A model generated the notes under the pieces. It saw nothing but the letters and a program-made list of their open reading frames with translations, ran no database searches and had not been told where the DNA came from. A program made the position numbers and the translations under genes. DNA of 42,596 nt from Nocardia brasiliensis NBRC 14402 (GTDB taxonomy: Bacteria > Actinomycetota > Actinomycetes > Mycobacteriales > Mycobacteriaceae): contig NZ_BAFT02000052.1 in assembly GCF_000308475.2 (NCBI RefSeq), positions 1-42,596 on the forward strand, given 5' to 3'. Shown in pieces: positions 14,869 to 22,706 of this stretch. Within the stretch, counting starts at the first letter, position 1; each line of letters opens with the position of its first letter.

Positions 14869-16428
14869 ATGCGGGCACTGCGAATTCTCACCCTGGGCGT
14901 CGTGCCGGTCAGCGCGGCGGCGCTGCTGGCGGGCGGATGTTCGAAGGACGAACCGGAACAGCCTGCCGAGAGTTCGCGGGCGTCGTTCTACAGCCAGCAG
15001 GTGGCCTGGGCGCCGTGTGCGGAAGGGGAGACGAGCTCGTGGTTCCCCGAGGTGGCGGACAACCGCACCTGCGCTCGCGTCCTGGCCCCGCTCGATTACC
15101 GCGCCCCCGCCGCGCCGAGCCCGGATTCGGCGGGCACGGTGTCGCTGGCAGTAGCCCGCCTGCCCGCGACCGCGCAGAAGCGCGGCACGCTGGTGCTGAT
15201 CAGCGGCGGGCCCGGCGATCCCGGGCTGGGGATGCTGGACATGCCGTTCCCCGAGCCGATCCGCGAGCAGTACGACATCGTCGCCTACGACCCGCGTGGC
15301 GTGGGCCGGTCGACGCCTGCCATCGTCTGTGATTCCGACGGCGAGGACTTGACCGAGGAGCAGGAATCGGTGGCCGCGACGGAGAACGCGCGGCGCCGGT
15401 TCGTGGCGTCGTGTGCCCGCGGCACCGGCCCGGATGTATTGCGGCACATCGGCTCCGACGAGGCCACCGACGATCTCGACATCCTGCGCGGGGTTTTCGG
15501 AGAGCAGCAGCTGAATCTGCTTGCGGCGTCCTACGGCACGCAGGTCGCCGCCATGTACGTCCACCGGTATCCGCACGGTTACCGCGCCGCCGCCCTGGAC
15601 GGTGTCGTGGATGTCACGGAGGACTACACGCAGATGCGGGTCGGCCAGGGCAAGGGCTATCAGGACACGTTCAACCGGGTCGCCGCGTTCTGCGCCGAGC
15701 GATACCGGGCCGAGTGCCCGCTCGGTACGGATCCGGCTCAGGCGGAGAACGTCTTTCGCGATATCCTCCGGACCGTCAAGCTGCACCCGGCCCCGGCGGG
15801 GGAGGCCGCGCCGGTCGAACCGGGCGACATCCTGCAAGCGATCAGCACGAGCTATCTGTGGCCCACCGGGTGGGCGCCGTTCCTCGACGCGCTGACGGCG
15901 GTCCGGGGTGGTGACGGTACCGCGATGCGCAAACTCGCGAACGCGGCACCCGACGAGCCGCCACGACAGGCGCCATCGGCCAAGGACACCGAAGACAATG
16001 CGCTGACCGCGATCACCTGTGCCGATGTCGCCGAGCCGACAGCGGACCGCGCGACCCGGCAGGCCGACGAGGCGGCGCTGTACGACGCGGCCACCTATGA
16101 CGACTACGAGCCGCGCCCGGCCGAATTCCCGCTCGATACCTGCGATTTCTGGCCGACCCCCGGTACCGCTAAGGCGTTTCGGCCGCACCGCGCCGAAGGT
16201 GCGGCTCCGGTGCTGTTCATCGGCACCAGGCACGATCCGACCACGCCGGTGGGCAACGCCGAGCGGATGGCGGGCTATCTCGACAGCCCGCTGCTGATCC
16301 GGGAGGGCGACGGGCACACGTTCGTGTTCGGCGACGTCAACAGGTGCATCGATGACCGCGTAGTGGCCTACTTCGAGGACCCGGCGTCGGCGCACAGCGC
16401 GGTATGCGCCGCCGAGCCCGAGCGCTGA
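14869..16428 (+). CDS. Secreted alpha/beta-hydrolase lipoprotein (TAP/SlpD-like)
   Basis: The 519-residue protein has a lipoprotein signal with lipobox LAGGC (Cys24), then an alpha/beta-hydrolase of the tripeptidyl-aminopeptidase/SlpD-SlpE type. The oxyanion block is LISGGPGDPG, the nucleophile elbow AASYGT carries Ser221, the C-terminal TAP-like region has FIGTRHDPTTP (catalytic Asp) and EGDGHTF (catalytic His). The length matches mycobacterial Rv2223c/Rv2224c-type enzymes (about 520). It should be anchored outside the cytoplasmic membrane and cleave peptides or esters; the substrate is not predictable. The ATG at 14869 lies 83 bp after the pentapeptide gene; co-transcription is possible. 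Confidence 0.87.
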   Translation: MRALRILTLGVVPVSAAALLAGGCSKDEPEQPAESSRASFYSQQVAWAPCAEGETSSWFPEVADNRTCARVLAPLDYRAPAAPSPDSAGTVSLAVARLPATAQKRGTLVLISGGPGDPGLGMLDMPFPEPIREQYDIVAYDPRGVGRSTPAIVCDSDGEDLTEEQESVAATENARRRFVASCARGTGPDVLRHIGSDEATDDLDILRGVFGEQQLNLLAASYGTQVAAMYVHRYPHGYRAAALDGVVDVTEDYTQMRVGQGKGYQDTFNRVAAFCAERYRAECPLGTDPAQAENVFRDILRTVKLHPAPAGEAAPVEPGDILQAISTSYLWPTGWAPFLDALTAVRGGDGTAMRKLANAAPDEPPRQAPSAKDTEDNALTAITCADVAEPTADRATRQADEAALYDAATYDDYEPRPAEFPLDTCDFWPTPGTAKAFRPHRAEGAAPVLFIGTRHDPTTPVGNAERMAGYLDSPLLIREGDGHTFVFGDVNRCIDDRVVAYFEDPASAHSAVCAAEPER

Positions 16429-16573
16429 CACCAATTGTGTTCCTTCCCAACAGGGCTCGGCCGCGATACTGGACGAGCAGAGAACTTCGGCAATTCGCCC
16501 ATCGCCGAGCGCGCGCATTGATACATTTCGCCAAGCCAGCTGGCATGGCGAATTCGATGAGGAATGCGAGCGA

Positions 16574-17617
16574 ATGTTCGATCGGGATCTGCGCCGGACG
16601 ACCACGGCCGGCCTGCGCGTATTGCTCGCGCTGGCCGAGGAACGGGGAATGGCCACGGCCGACGGCCTGGCAGGCACCACGCTCACGCGTGGCGATACCG
16701 AGTGCACGGTGCACCAGGAATTGGTGGTGATCCGTAACCTGCTGGCCCGCTTCGGTACCGAAGCCGCGCTCGGCGCGGAAGCGGGCAGCCGGACCGGCTT
16801 GCCGCTGACCGGGCCCTGGGGTCTGGCGCTGCTCAGCAGCCGTACGCTGCGTGACGGATTCGACGTGGCGACCCGCTATCTCGACCGCGTTTTCGTCTCG
16901 GGCCGGCTCACCGCCGAGCAGACCGGTGGCGAGATCCGGTTACGCTTCGACGATTCGGAGAATCCGGCGCATATCCGCGCTTTTCTCGCCGAGCGAATTC
17001 TCACGGGTGCGGCCACCGTGTGCACCCAGCTGTTCGACGGAGAAATTTCACCGATCCGGATCGAATTCCGGCACGCGGCACCGCCGGACACCCGTCGATA
17101 CCGTGAGATCTGCGGCGTGCAACCGCTTTTCGGCGCCCGGTCCGACGTTGTGACTTTCCACAGCCGAGGCCTGGACGCACCGATGCCGCGTAACCACGAA
17201 CGGGCCCGCGGCGACTGCGCCCAGCTCTGCCGGGACCTGCTGCACCGCAGGCAGCCCCGCTCGGGTGTCGCGGGCAGCGTCCGCGACCTGCTCGTCCGCA
17301 GTCCGGGTGAGTTGCCCGATCAAATCGCGGTCGCGAACGAATTGTTCATGAGCCCGCGCACGCTCTCGCGCCGCCTCAACGAGGAGGCGACCTCGTTTCG
17401 CGCGTTGCTCGACGAGGTGCGCCAGCTGATGTCCGAACAGCTGCTCACCTACACCGACATGAGTACCGAGCAGGTCGCGGCGCGCCTCGGCTATGCCGAA
17501 GCCGCGTCGTTCATCCGTGCGTTCCGGCGGTGGAAGGGTTGCCCGCCCCAGGAGTTCCGCCTGCACGAGGGGCGGTCGCTGCCGCGCGAGGTCCCGGTAC
17601 CGGCGGGCGTTCACTGA
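16574..17617 (+). CDS. AraC-family transcriptional regulator
   Basis: The 347-residue protein has an N-terminal ligand-sensing domain of the arabinose-binding-like (OruR/ArgR-type) class over residues 10-210 and a C-terminal AraC double helix-turn-helix over about 240-330. The second helix pair includes EQVAARLGYAEAASFIRAFRRWKGCPPQEFR, the classical AraC signature. The ATG at 16574 follows GAGGAATGCGAGCG. It lies 90 bp before an MFS efflux gene on the same strand, so regulation of that transporter is a reasonable guess, although a hairpin separates them. The ligand is unknown. Confidence 0.88.
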   Translation: MFDRDLRRTTTAGLRVLLALAEERGMATADGLAGTTLTRGDTECTVHQELVVIRNLLARFGTEAALGAEAGSRTGLPLTGPWGLALLSSRTLRDGFDVATRYLDRVFVSGRLTAEQTGGEIRLRFDDSENPAHIRAFLAERILTGAATVCTQLFDGEISPIRIEFRHAAPPDTRRYREICGVQPLFGARSDVVTFHSRGLDAPMPRNHERARGDCAQLCRDLLHRRQPRSGVAGSVRDLLVRSPGELPDQIAVANELFMSPRTLSRRLNEEATSFRALLDEVRQLMSEQLLTYTDMSTEQVAARLGYAEAASFIRAFRRWKGCPPQEFRLHEGRSLPREVPVPAGVH

Positions 17618-17619
17618 CC

Positions 17620-17640
17620 CGCGCTCGGGCGTCGAGCGCG
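17620..17640 (+). terminator. Hairpin between the AraC regulator and MFS gene
   Basis: CGCGCTCG at 17620-17627 pairs with CGAGCGCG at 17633-17640 across five bases (8-bp stem), right after the regulator stop codon. No T-run follows. It may separate the two genes transcriptionally. Confidence 0.45.
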
Positions 17641-17707
17641 CCCACCCTGCTCGGCGTTGATCGTGTCGGACGTCGGAGAACCGCCAGGATGCGGTAAGTA
17701 TGCTGGC

Positions 17708-19126
17708 ATGTCGATCAGCGCCGCTGTCGCGCCGAATACGCCGGGTACCCTGCAACGCTGCGTTGTGCTGGGGGTGTGCTGCACCGCCGTGGTGATGGCC
17801 AACGTCGACACCACCGCGGTCAACGTCGCGCTACCCGCGATCGGCCGCGACCTCGAAGGTTCGCTGGCCGGGGCGCAATGGGTGGTCGCCGCCTATACCT
17901 TGACCCTGGCCTGCCTGCTCACCTTCGCGGGTTCGCTGGCCGACCGGATCGGCCGCCGGACCGTCTTCCAGATCGGGCTCGCGGTGTTCGCCATCGGTTC
18001 GCTGGCGTGCAGCCTCGCGCCGTCGATCGGCTGGCTGATCGCTTTCCGCGTGCTGCAGGCGGTGGGCGGTTCGATGCTCAATCCGGTGGCGATGGCGATT
18101 CTCACCACCGTCTTCACCGATCCGGACCGGCGGGTGCGGGCCATCGGCGTCTGGAGCGGCTCGATCGGGATCGGCATGGCGGCCGGGCCGGTGATCGGCG
18201 GGTTCCTGGTCGATTCGATCGGCTGGGCAGCGGTGTTCTGGATCAACGTGCCGATCGCGGTGACCGCGCTGGCGCTGACCTTCCTGGTGGTACCGCAGTC
18301 GCGGTCGGACCGGCCGCGGTCGCTGGATCCGCGCGGGCAGCTGCTGATCGTGGGCCTGATCGGACTGTTGGTGTTCGCGATCATCGAAGGGCCGCATCGT
18401 GGTTGGGCCGCGCCGGTCACGCTCGGCTGTTTCGCCGGTGCGGCGGTGTGCCTGGCCGCGCTGGCGCGCTATGCCCCGCAGCACGAGGAGGCGCTGATCG
18501 ATCTGCGGGTCTTCCGGTCGCCGCCGTTCACCGGTGCGGTGGTGATCGCGATCCTGGCGTTCGGCGCGATGGGCGGCTTCCTGTTCCTGAACACCTACTA
18601 TCTCCAGGAGATTCGGCACGATTCACCGCTGGCGGCGGGTCTCGCGCTGGTGCCGATGGCCGCCGCGATGTTCGTGTTCGGGCCGATGTCGGGCCGGATC
18701 GTCGCGCATCGCGGCGCACGCAGCGCCTTGAGTGCGGGTGCCCTGACCGCGATTCTCGCGTCGGTGGTCTTGGCGCTGACCTTCGACGCGAGCGATAAAC
18801 CGTTGCTGCTCATCGGCTATGCCCTGTTCGGCGCCGGGATCGGCCTGATCTACACGCCGATCACCGCCACGGCCGTGGCCGGGTTGCCCGCCGCGCAGGC
18901 CGGGGTCGCGGCCAGCGTGGCCACCACCTCGCGACAGATCGGTCAGTCACTCGGTGTCGCGGTGATCGGCTCACTCATCGCGAGCCACCCGGGCGCACTG
19001 ACCTCGGCGACCGCGTTCCAGCCACCCGCCCGGCTGGGCTGGCTCACCATCACCGGGATGTGCGTCGCGGCACTGGTCGTAGCACGAATCAGCACCGCTC
19101 CCAAGGTGATTCGCCCACCCAGCTGA
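17708..19126 (+). CDS. MFS transporter, EmrB/QacA (DHA2) drug-efflux type
   Basis: From ATG 17708 the product is 472 residues with 12-14 hydrophobic segments. The DHA2 hallmarks are present: NVDTTAVNVALPAIGRDL in helix 1, QWVVAAYTLTLA, motif A as GSLADRIGRRTVF, motif C-like GIGMAAGPVIGGFLVDSIGWAAVFWINVPI, and the central LDPRGQLLIVGLIGLL. The family exports hydrophobic drugs or metabolites by proton antiport. A TTG at 17657 would add 17 hydrophilic residues and is less likely. A TATGCT sequence directly before the ATG hints at a very short leader. The adjacent AraC regulator is the likely controller. Confidence 0.9.
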   Translation: MSISAAVAPNTPGTLQRCVVLGVCCTAVVMANVDTTAVNVALPAIGRDLEGSLAGAQWVVAAYTLTLACLLTFAGSLADRIGRRTVFQIGLAVFAIGSLACSLAPSIGWLIAFRVLQAVGGSMLNPVAMAILTTVFTDPDRRVRAIGVWSGSIGIGMAAGPVIGGFLVDSIGWAAVFWINVPIAVTALALTFLVVPQSRSDRPRSLDPRGQLLIVGLIGLLVFAIIEGPHRGWAAPVTLGCFAGAAVCLAALARYAPQHEEALIDLRVFRSPPFTGAVVIAILAFGAMGGFLFLNTYYLQEIRHDSPLAAGLALVPMAAAMFVFGPMSGRIVAHRGARSALSAGALTAILASVVLALTFDASDKPLLLIGYALFGAGIGLIYTPITATAVAGLPAAQAGVAASVATTSRQIGQSLGVAVIGSLIASHPGALTSATAFQPPARLGWLTITGMCVAALVVARISTAPKVIRPPS

Positions 19127-19297
19127 GCACGGCGGCCCGCGTCGTCGCGGCCGAGCAGTGCGATCGCCGCCGGACAAGCCCCGACTTGCCTGGTCAGCGG
19201 CGTTTGTCCAGGACCTGGGCAATCGGTCGGCGCACCGAATCCTCCTCCCGTACTATCGCGATCGAAGACACCGGCCGGGGAGATGAAGGAGGACGGT

Positions 19298-20557
19298 GTG
19301 GGACCTCGCATCCGCAACGGGACCCTGTGGTTGCGACGCTTCGCCGGCACGACGCCGGGGGTGATCGTGGGCGTCGTCGTCGTGTCCGTCGTGCTGTGCC
19401 TGCTCGCCGGGTTCACCGCGATGAACCAGATGAGCGGCAAGAACGCCCGCCAGCAGAGCGCGCTGGACCGTACCGAGCCGCTCGCCTTCGCCGCCCAGCG
19501 GCTGTATGTCGCGCTCTCGGCCGCCGACGCGACGGCGGCGACCGCGTTCCTGTCCGGCGGGATCGAGGCGCCCGCGGTGCGTCAGCAGTATCAGCAGTCA
19601 CTCGCCGACGCCGCGGCCGCGCTGGCGGACGCGACCGTCGGGGCATCCGACGAGCAAACGCGGCAGATCGTGGCCAGGATCGTGGCCGACCTGCCCGCCT
19701 ACACCGGTCTCGTCGAGGCCGCCCGGTCGAACAATCGGCAGGGCTTCCCGGTCGGCTCGTCCTACCTCAGCGAGGCCTCGGGCCTGATGCAGGATTCGCT
19801 GCTGCCCAACGCCGAACGGCTCACCACCGCGCGGTTCGCCGCGGTGCGCACGGACGAGCGAGCGATCGGTGCGCGGCCGGTGCTCAGCATCGTGCTGGTG
19901 CTGCTGGTGTTGCTCGCTTTCGCGGTGGCCTCCTGGATCCTGTTGCAGCGCACCAACCGCCGGGCCAACCTCGGCGTCGTGCTGGCGGCGGGCGCGACCG
20001 CGCTGGCACTGCTGTGGCTGATCGTCGCGCCCGGTGTGGCGTCGAAAGCCTTGGACACCAGTGCATCCGGTGCGAGCAGCCGGTTCGAAACGCTGGCCAA
20101 GGCGCGGATCGCGGCGCAGCAGGCACGCACCGAAGAGACGCTGCAACTGATCACGCGCGGCGATATCGCGGCCGGCGAGGATCGCTACACCCAGCATTCG
20201 ATCGAGCTGCGCGAGCGCCTCGCGACCGTCGTCGCCCCCGATTCCGTTGCATCCCAAGAACTCGCGAACTGGCTGTCCGGACACCGCGCCCAGGTCGCCG
20301 CCTACCAGGCCGCCGATTATCGAACGGCGGTGAGCCAGGCGATCGGCACCGGGTCGCAGTCCTCCGCCACCCGGTTCGCCGCGCTGGATCGCGCGATGAA
20401 CGACAACCTCGCCCAGGAGCGCCGCGCTTTGCGGGACGACTTGTCCACCGCGGGCGCGGCGTTGACGTTGAGCCCGTTCGGCACGCTGGCCCTGCTGGTG
20501 TTCGCGGCCGCCGCGGTGGTGGTCGGCCTGTGGCCGCGGCTGAAGGAGTTCCTGTGA
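19298..20557 (+). CDS. glnX: GlnX-like membrane sensor of the GlnH-PknG pathway
   Basis: The 419-residue protein has four membrane helices (about residues 18-40, 200-222, 230-252 and 383-408), which leave two extracytoplasmic helical regions. Identification rests mainly on position: it is followed by glnH and pknG as in mycobacteria and corynebacteria, where GlnX passes the signal from ligand-bound GlnH across the membrane to PknG. I start at GTG 19298 because AAGGAGG lies five bases before it; an in-frame ATG at 19283 overlaps that ribosome site. A -10-like TACTAT at 19251-19256 may belong to the operon promoter. It overlaps glnH by four bases (GTGA). No kinase or HAMP signature is visible, so signal output is presumably by contact. 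Confidence 0.82.
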   Translation: MGPRIRNGTLWLRRFAGTTPGVIVGVVVVSVVLCLLAGFTAMNQMSGKNARQQSALDRTEPLAFAAQRLYVALSAADATAATAFLSGGIEAPAVRQQYQQSLADAAAALADATVGASDEQTRQIVARIVADLPAYTGLVEAARSNNRQGFPVGSSYLSEASGLMQDSLLPNAERLTTARFAAVRTDERAIGARPVLSIVLVLLVLLAFAVASWILLQRTNRRANLGVVLAAGATALALLWLIVAPGVASKALDTSASGASSRFETLAKARIAAQQARTEETLQLITRGDIAAGEDRYTQHSIELRERLATVVAPDSVASQELANWLSGHRAQVAAYQAADYRTAVSQAIGTGSQSSATRFAALDRAMNDNLAQERRALRDDLSTAGAALTLSPFGTLALLVFAAAAVVVGLWPRLKEFL

Positions 20558-21528
20558 AATCACGCTTGATCCTGGCCGCGTTACTGGTCGGCGCCACGGC
20601 CCTGGTGTCCGGCTGCGGCTCCGGCGATCTGCCCGCGCCGAGCACCTTGGACGCGGTGAATCCGCAGCCGGCGGGCGCAGGGGAGATCGCGGCGCCGCCA
20701 CAGGCCGAAGGCGACAACAGTTGCGACTCGGAGGCGACGTTGCGACCGAACGCGGTGCCGCCGAGACCCGGTGCGATGCCGCCGGGTTCGCCGATGGCGG
20801 CGATCGTCGCGAACGGCAGGCTGCGGGTCGGCGTCGACCAGAACACCTACCTGTTCGGGTTCCGGGATCCGGGCACCGGGCAGCTGCAGGGTTTCGACAT
20901 CGATATCGCGCGCGAGATCGCCAAGGACATACTGGGTGATCCCAACAAGATCGAGCTGCGCTCGGTGACCGCCGCCGAGCGTATTTCCGCGCTGCACGAC
21001 AAGAAGGTCGACCTGATCGTGCGTACCTTCTCCGCAACGTGTGAGCGGCGCCGGGAAGTAGACTTCTCCGCCGTCTATTACCGCTCGGCCCAACGCATCC
21101 TGGCACCGCGCGAGTCCGGCATCAGCACGGGCGCCGACCTCGCGGGCAAACGCGTCTGTGTCGCGCGCGGTACCACCGCGGCGGCCCCGCTGTTCGCGAT
21201 GGCCAAGCGCCCCACCGTCATCGGCGTCACCAATTGGACCGACTGCCTGGTCGCGCTGCAGCAGGGACATGTGGACGCGGTCAGCGGCGACGATCCGATC
21301 CTGTTCGGGCTGGTCGCGCAGGACCGTAATCTGCAGGTGGTCGGCGAGCCGATCGGCACGGGCGCGTATGCGGTCGGTGCGCCCAAGGGCAGCGATGAGC
21401 TGGTCCGGTTCGTCAACGGCGTGCTGGAGCGGATGCGCACCGACGGCACCTGGCAGCGGATCTACACCGACAAACTGTCCGTGCTCGGTCCCTCGCCGGG
21501 GCAGCCGGTCGCCCGGTACGTGGGATGA
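20554..21528 (+). CDS. glnH: GlnH, amino-acid-binding lipoprotein
   Basis: The 324-residue protein has a signal with lipobox LVSGC (Cys21), a Pro/Ala-rich linker and a type II periplasmic-binding fold of the SBP_bac_3 class. Recognisable blocks are LRVGVDQNTYLFGFRDPGTGQLQGFDIDIAREIAKDILG, DLIVRTFSATCERRREVDFS and DAVSGDDPILFGLVAQ. In Mycobacterium, GlnH binds aspartate and glutamate (and amides) and signals through GlnX to PknG rather than serving import. No amino-acid ABC permease or ATPase is nearby, which fits a sensory role. The GTG start overlaps the glnX stop, and its own stop overlaps the next gene. Confidence 0.9.
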   Translation: MKSRLILAALLVGATALVSGCGSGDLPAPSTLDAVNPQPAGAGEIAAPPQAEGDNSCDSEATLRPNAVPPRPGAMPPGSPMAAIVANGRLRVGVDQNTYLFGFRDPGTGQLQGFDIDIAREIAKDILGDPNKIELRSVTAAERISALHDKKVDLIVRTFSATCERRREVDFSAVYYRSAQRILAPRESGISTGADLAGKRVCVARGTTAAAPLFAMAKRPTVIGVTNWTDCLVALQQGHVDAVSGDDPILFGLVAQDRNLQVVGEPIGTGAYAVGAPKGSDELVRFVNGVLERMRTDGTWQRIYTDKLSVLGPSPGQPVARYVG

Positions 21529-22706
21529 GCCGGACCATGCAGCTGCTCGGCCTGGTCGAGATCGACCTCGAATTGACCCGTCGGACAACCGAACTCGACG
21601 CGATCACGAACACGATGCTGGAACTCGACAAGCATCCCGGGCTGACCCTGGTGCGCCGGTATCCGCCGTCCGGGGTCACCGCGGCCCGCTGGCTGCCGGT
21701 GCGGGACGCGCTGGCGCTGATGTGGGAGGACCTCGGGCGGATGCGCGCGATCCTGGATTCCGCGCGCACCGTGCGCGGCACCCGCGCCAAACTGGACGAC
21801 GGTCGGCGCGCCGAACTCACCGAGCTGCTGCGTGGGCGGCCGTATGAGGTGTCGCGGACCCCGATCCCGCTCGCCGAGCGTTCGCTGACCGGTCCGAGCG
21901 AACACGTGCTGTTCGTCGGCCTCGCGGATACGGTGGACCGGATGCGGGCGACCTTTCCGTCGATCGCCGAATTCCTCGACGCGGTCGACCAGGTGAACAC
22001 CCGGGTGATGTCGGGTCTGGCCCCGCTGCAGGAGACCTTGGACAACGCCGGGCCGGCGGCGACACCCGAATTGCGCGCGATCGGCGACGGCATCGCCGAA
22101 TTGCTGAGCCGTTCGGCCACCGATCCGCTCGCGCTGACCACCGCCGAGATCGATGCCCGCGTCGCCGAACTCGGCGGTGCGCTGCGGCGGCAGGCAGCAA
22201 TCCTCGCCGAAATCGCGGCGCTGGCGGCGAATCGGCCCGCCGCTGTGGCCGCCCTGCGCACCAGGTTGGCCGAACTCGTGGCGACCGTGGCCCGCGCCGC
22301 GCAGGCCAAGGCGGAGGTCGAGCGCACCATACGATCGGGTCCGCTGCCGCGGCTCGCCGACGAATCCGCCCGGCTGCGTAGCGAACTCGACGCCGTCGCG
22401 GCCGAATCCGGTGCGGCGGCGCTGGCGGCGCTGCGCGATCGAATCGACAGTGCGCTCGCGGCGGCCGTCGCCGCGGAGAACCTGGCCCAGGGCCTGCTCG
22501 ACCGCCGGGCCGAACTACGCGGCAGGTTGGCGGCCTATCACGCCAAAGCGGCGCGGCTGGGCGTCAGCGAAGGCCGGGATCTGCTCGCCGCGCACGAGAC
22601 CGCGGCGGCGTTGCTGTCGGGCAAACCCTGCGATCTCGCGGCCGTCACCCGCGCGGTCGCCGACTACCAGCAACTCGTCGCGGCGAAATCGGGGAGGCGA
22701 TCATGA
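21525..22706 (+). CDS. Coiled-coil protein of unknown function in the pknG operon
   Basis: The 393-residue, Ala/Leu/Arg/Glu-rich protein has no signal peptide or membrane helix. Residues about 175-360 are predicted-looking continuous helix with heptad spacing (for example RVAELGGALRRQAAILAEIAALAANR and LADESARLRSELDAVAAESG). The N-terminal 120 residues are less regular and contain GPSEHVLFVGLADTVDRM. I do not recognise a named family. The ATG overlaps glnH (ATGA) and its stop overlaps pknG (ATGA), so it is made in step with sensor and kinase. Its place between them suggests a cytoplasmic adaptor linking GlnX to PknG. That is inference from context only. Confidence 0.8.
   Translation: MSRTMQLLGLVEIDLELTRRTTELDAITNTMLELDKHPGLTLVRRYPPSGVTAARWLPVRDALALMWEDLGRMRAILDSARTVRGTRAKLDDGRRAELTELLRGRPYEVSRTPIPLAERSLTGPSEHVLFVGLADTVDRMRATFPSIAEFLDAVDQVNTRVMSGLAPLQETLDNAGPAATPELRAIGDGIAELLSRSATDPLALTTAEIDARVAELGGALRRQAAILAEIAALAANRPAAVAALRTRLAELVATVARAAQAKAEVERTIRSGPLPRLADESARLRSELDAVAAESGAAALAALRDRIDSALAAAVAAENLAQGLLDRRAELRGRLAAYHAKAARLGVSEGRDLLAAHETAAALLSGKPCDLAAVTRAVADYQQLVAAKSGRRS

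Noticed and set aside
14512..16707. 731-residue minus-strand frame over the hydrolase
   Set aside because: The plus strand has a lipoprotein signal, nucleophile elbow and TAP-like C-terminus in the correct order.
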